DNA of 13,142 nucleotides from an uncultured Clostridia bacterium (lineage in GTDB: Bacteria; Bacillota; Clostridia; Christensenellales; UBA1242). The stretch spans positions 1-13,142 of the forward strand of contig CALDPW010000038.1 of NCBI GenBank assembly GCA_937911885.1, read 5' to 3'. The translations under genes and the position numbers were made by a program. The first letter of the stretch is position 1. Every line of letters starts with the position of its first letter. The notes beneath the pieces were generated by a model. It had not been told where the DNA came from and searched no databases. It worked only from the letters and a program-made list of their open reading frames with translations. Below are positions 11,677 to 13,142 of this stretch, piece after piece.

Positions 11677-13142
11677 ATGAGAAAAAAATTATTAACAATA
11701 ATGTTTGCGCTATTAATGTGCTTTTCCACATTTGTTTTAACTGCTTGTGGTGGTGGTAGTGCTTCCGGTGGTGGCTCTGGTGGCGGTTCAGGCTCGGGTG
11801 GTAGTGGTGGAAGTTCCGTTGAGGAACCACCAAGTGGTGATAACGATACCGACTCAAGTGATATTGGCGATTTCTTTTCGGGTTACAGAGTGTTGATTAA
11901 TGGCGACGATGAGTTTGAAATTAAGGATGAACTTACTGGTGGCAAGGTTGCATTTAATGATTTGCTAAATCGACAAATCACAACTCTTGCCCAAGATATT
12001 TTGTATAGGCTTTACTTGGTTTATGGTGGGGTAGCGAAAGCTGCAATAACTGATGAGGCTGAAGCTATTACCGAATTGTATATGACCACAAGTGCTACCA
12101 AACTTGTTTTTGATGATACAGCAGTTATCGACAAAAGAGAAATGTTAACAAAGGAAGCAGTTCATTTAAATTCTCATGTTAGAGAACATATTGATTGTAT
12201 TTATTGTTATCAACAATCTCTTACAGGAACTGATAACTACTTAAACAACACTGCAGGTATTATTTTAACAAATGCAATTATTGGACACTATTTCTATTAT
12301 GATGGTAGAGACTTGCTTGTTCCAACAGCACAAGTTCAATATGATTCAAATGGGGATAATAATATCACAGCAGAGGATGCTTATAGAAATGCCTATGATC
12401 CAACCGAATACAAATGGCTAATGAATGATTTAACAAAATATTCAGCAGCTGTTTCCAATGCTATTGATAACTCTGATACAACCAGTTATTTAAATAAAGT
12501 AAAAATGGCTATTGCAAAAATGATTGTTGGTGACGATTATTTAAACGATACCTATAATTATAATGATTATCTTAACACATTATCACGCATTAACAGATTA
12601 GGATTTTATGTTACTCCTGAAACAGGTGCGTTGGAAGGATATGTTTACGATGATCAAAAAATGTTAGATTATGTTAACAAAAAAATAATTGGCGATACAA
12701 ATATTAATAGAGATCAAGGATACTACGAATTATTTGAAGAAAGTGAAAAGGTTTCATTGCAAAACTGGTCAGATGCTGCAAATATTCCACAACACTTTTA
12801 TAAAGGATATAATATTGTAGTTCCTAATATTGTAAAAATGGCATTTGCTAATACATTTACAACTTCAGACGATACAATTTATCCAATTTGTGCAAGAACA
12901 AATATTTATGATAGAGGATTTGAACCTAAAGAAGGATCCGAAAGTGAATATGAAACAACTGGTCCATGTGACTTTAGTGCAATCATTTTAAAACCTATTA
13001 GTGGATCTTTGCCAGCTGATATTATACTAAGTATTGCTGTTGCTCGCGATTCAGATTTGGGCGATGCTCCAGGAGATATTACCGATACCAGATATATTAA
13101 AGATATTTATGTTAGTTGTAGTAATAATCATGGTCAATTATA
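11677..13142 (+). CDS. Predicted lipoprotein of unknown function (partial at right edge)
   Basis: The frame runs from ATG 11677 to the right edge, 488 codons without a stop. The N-terminus is a lipoprotein signal peptide: basic MRKK, a hydrophobic core and the lipobox LTAC with Cys24 as the lipidated residue. A Gly/Ser-rich tether (25-46) and an acidic stretch follow, then a large polar domain that should lie outside the membrane. That domain is rich in Asp, Asn, Tyr and Thr. Residues 223-234 (DSNGDNNITAED) fit an EF-hand-type calcium loop, with Asp1, Asn3, Asp5, Ile8 and Asp12. There is also a Cys174-x2-Cys177 pair. I do not recognise a family: weak resemblance of residues 75-110 to the N-terminal region of SurA/PrsA-type foldases is not enough for a call. 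It has its own promoter and is probably not part of the sporulation block. The C-terminus lies outside. Confidence 0.85.
   Translation, partial: MRKKLLTIMFALLMCFSTFVLTACGGGSASGGGSGGGSGSGGSGGSSVEEPPSGDNDTDSSDIGDFFSGYRVLINGDDEFEIKDELTGGKVAFNDLLNRQITTLAQDILYRLYLVYGGVAKAAITDEAEAITELYMTTSATKLVFDDTAVIDKREMLTKEAVHLNSHVREHIDCIYCYQQSLTGTDNYLNNTAGIILTNAIIGHYFYYDGRDLLVPTAQVQYDSNGDNNITAEDAYRNAYDPTEYKWLMNDLTKYSAAVSNAIDNSDTTSYLNKVKMAIAKMIVGDDYLNDTYNYNDYLNTLSRINRLGFYVTPETGALEGYVYDDQKMLDYVNKKIIGDTNINRDQGYYELFEESEKVSLQNWSDAANIPQHFYKGYNIVVPNIVKMAFANTFTTSDDTIYPICARTNIYDRGFEPKEGSESEYETTGPCDFSAIILKPISGSLPADIILSIAVARDSDLGDAPGDITDTRYIKDIYVSCSNNHGQL

Noticed and set aside
11737..11830. The GGT/AGT-rich stretch of the lipoprotein gene as a separate DNA repeat element
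   Set aside because: It is explained by the Gly/Ser tether that follows the lipidated cysteine and varies in codon use.
1..13142. tRNA, rRNA, CRISPR arrays, insertion sequences, prophage genes or an origin
   Set aside because: No cloverleaf-like sequence, regularly spaced repeats, transposase or integrase motifs, or DnaA-box clusters were seen on either strand.

Overview
The window is AT-rich DNA (roughly 30% G+C by eye) in which every gene lies on the + strand. It carries an almost uninterrupted set of endospore-formation and housekeeping genes of the Bacillota (Firmicutes). The run spoIIIAE-AF-AG-AH, asp23, nusB, xseA, xseB, then argR, recN, spoIVB, spo0A and spoIIM is a gene order known from Clostridia. 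Together with the base composition and a very divergent Spo0A, this suggests an uncultured, AT-rich member of the Clostridia. I cannot place it more precisely from the sequence. Of the 14 genes whose ends are visible, 11 stop with TAA, 3 with TAG and none with TGA.

Region 1 (1-2251) is the 3' part of the spoIIIA operon: the C-terminal half of SpoIIIAE, then SpoIIIAF, AG and AH. These proteins build the feeding-tube channel between mother cell and forespore. Region 2 (2252-2719) is an Asp23/Gls24-family gene with its own predicted promoter and a clear terminator. Region 3 (2750-6120) is a predicted operon, nusB-xseA-xseB-proS, with a strong extended -10 promoter in front, tightly spaced or overlapping genes, and a terminator behind proS. 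The proline-tRNA ligase is of the archaeal/eukaryotic type with a C-terminal zinc-binding segment. It sits where isoprenoid genes (ispA, dxs) often follow xseB in related genomes.

Region 4 (6121-6843) is argR with a palindrome-rich upstream region holding at least four ARG-box-like operators, which implies autoregulation. Region 5 (6865-8693) is recN, whose predicted promoter places the transcription start only about 2 nt before the ATG. Its terminator ends immediately in front of the spoIVB start codon and holds the spoIVB ribosome binding site. Region 6 (8694-11516) is spoIVB (the SpoIVB signalling protease), a Spo0A homologue and a SpoIIM-like membrane protein. The Spo0A homologue keeps its DNA-binding domain, but its receiver domain has lost the acidic pocket and both switch residues.

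Region 7 (11517-13142) is a predicted lipoprotein, open to the right edge, with a lipobox, a Gly/Ser-rich tether and one EF-hand-like calcium loop. I recognise no family for it.

The window links entry into sporulation (Spo0A), engulfment (SpoIIM), forespore-mother cell communication (SpoIIIA, SpoIVB) and basic DNA/RNA functions. The most unusual points are the phosphorylation-blind-looking Spo0A, the terminator/ribosome-binding-site overlap at spoIVB, the possible leaderless recN mRNA, and the unclassified lipoprotein.
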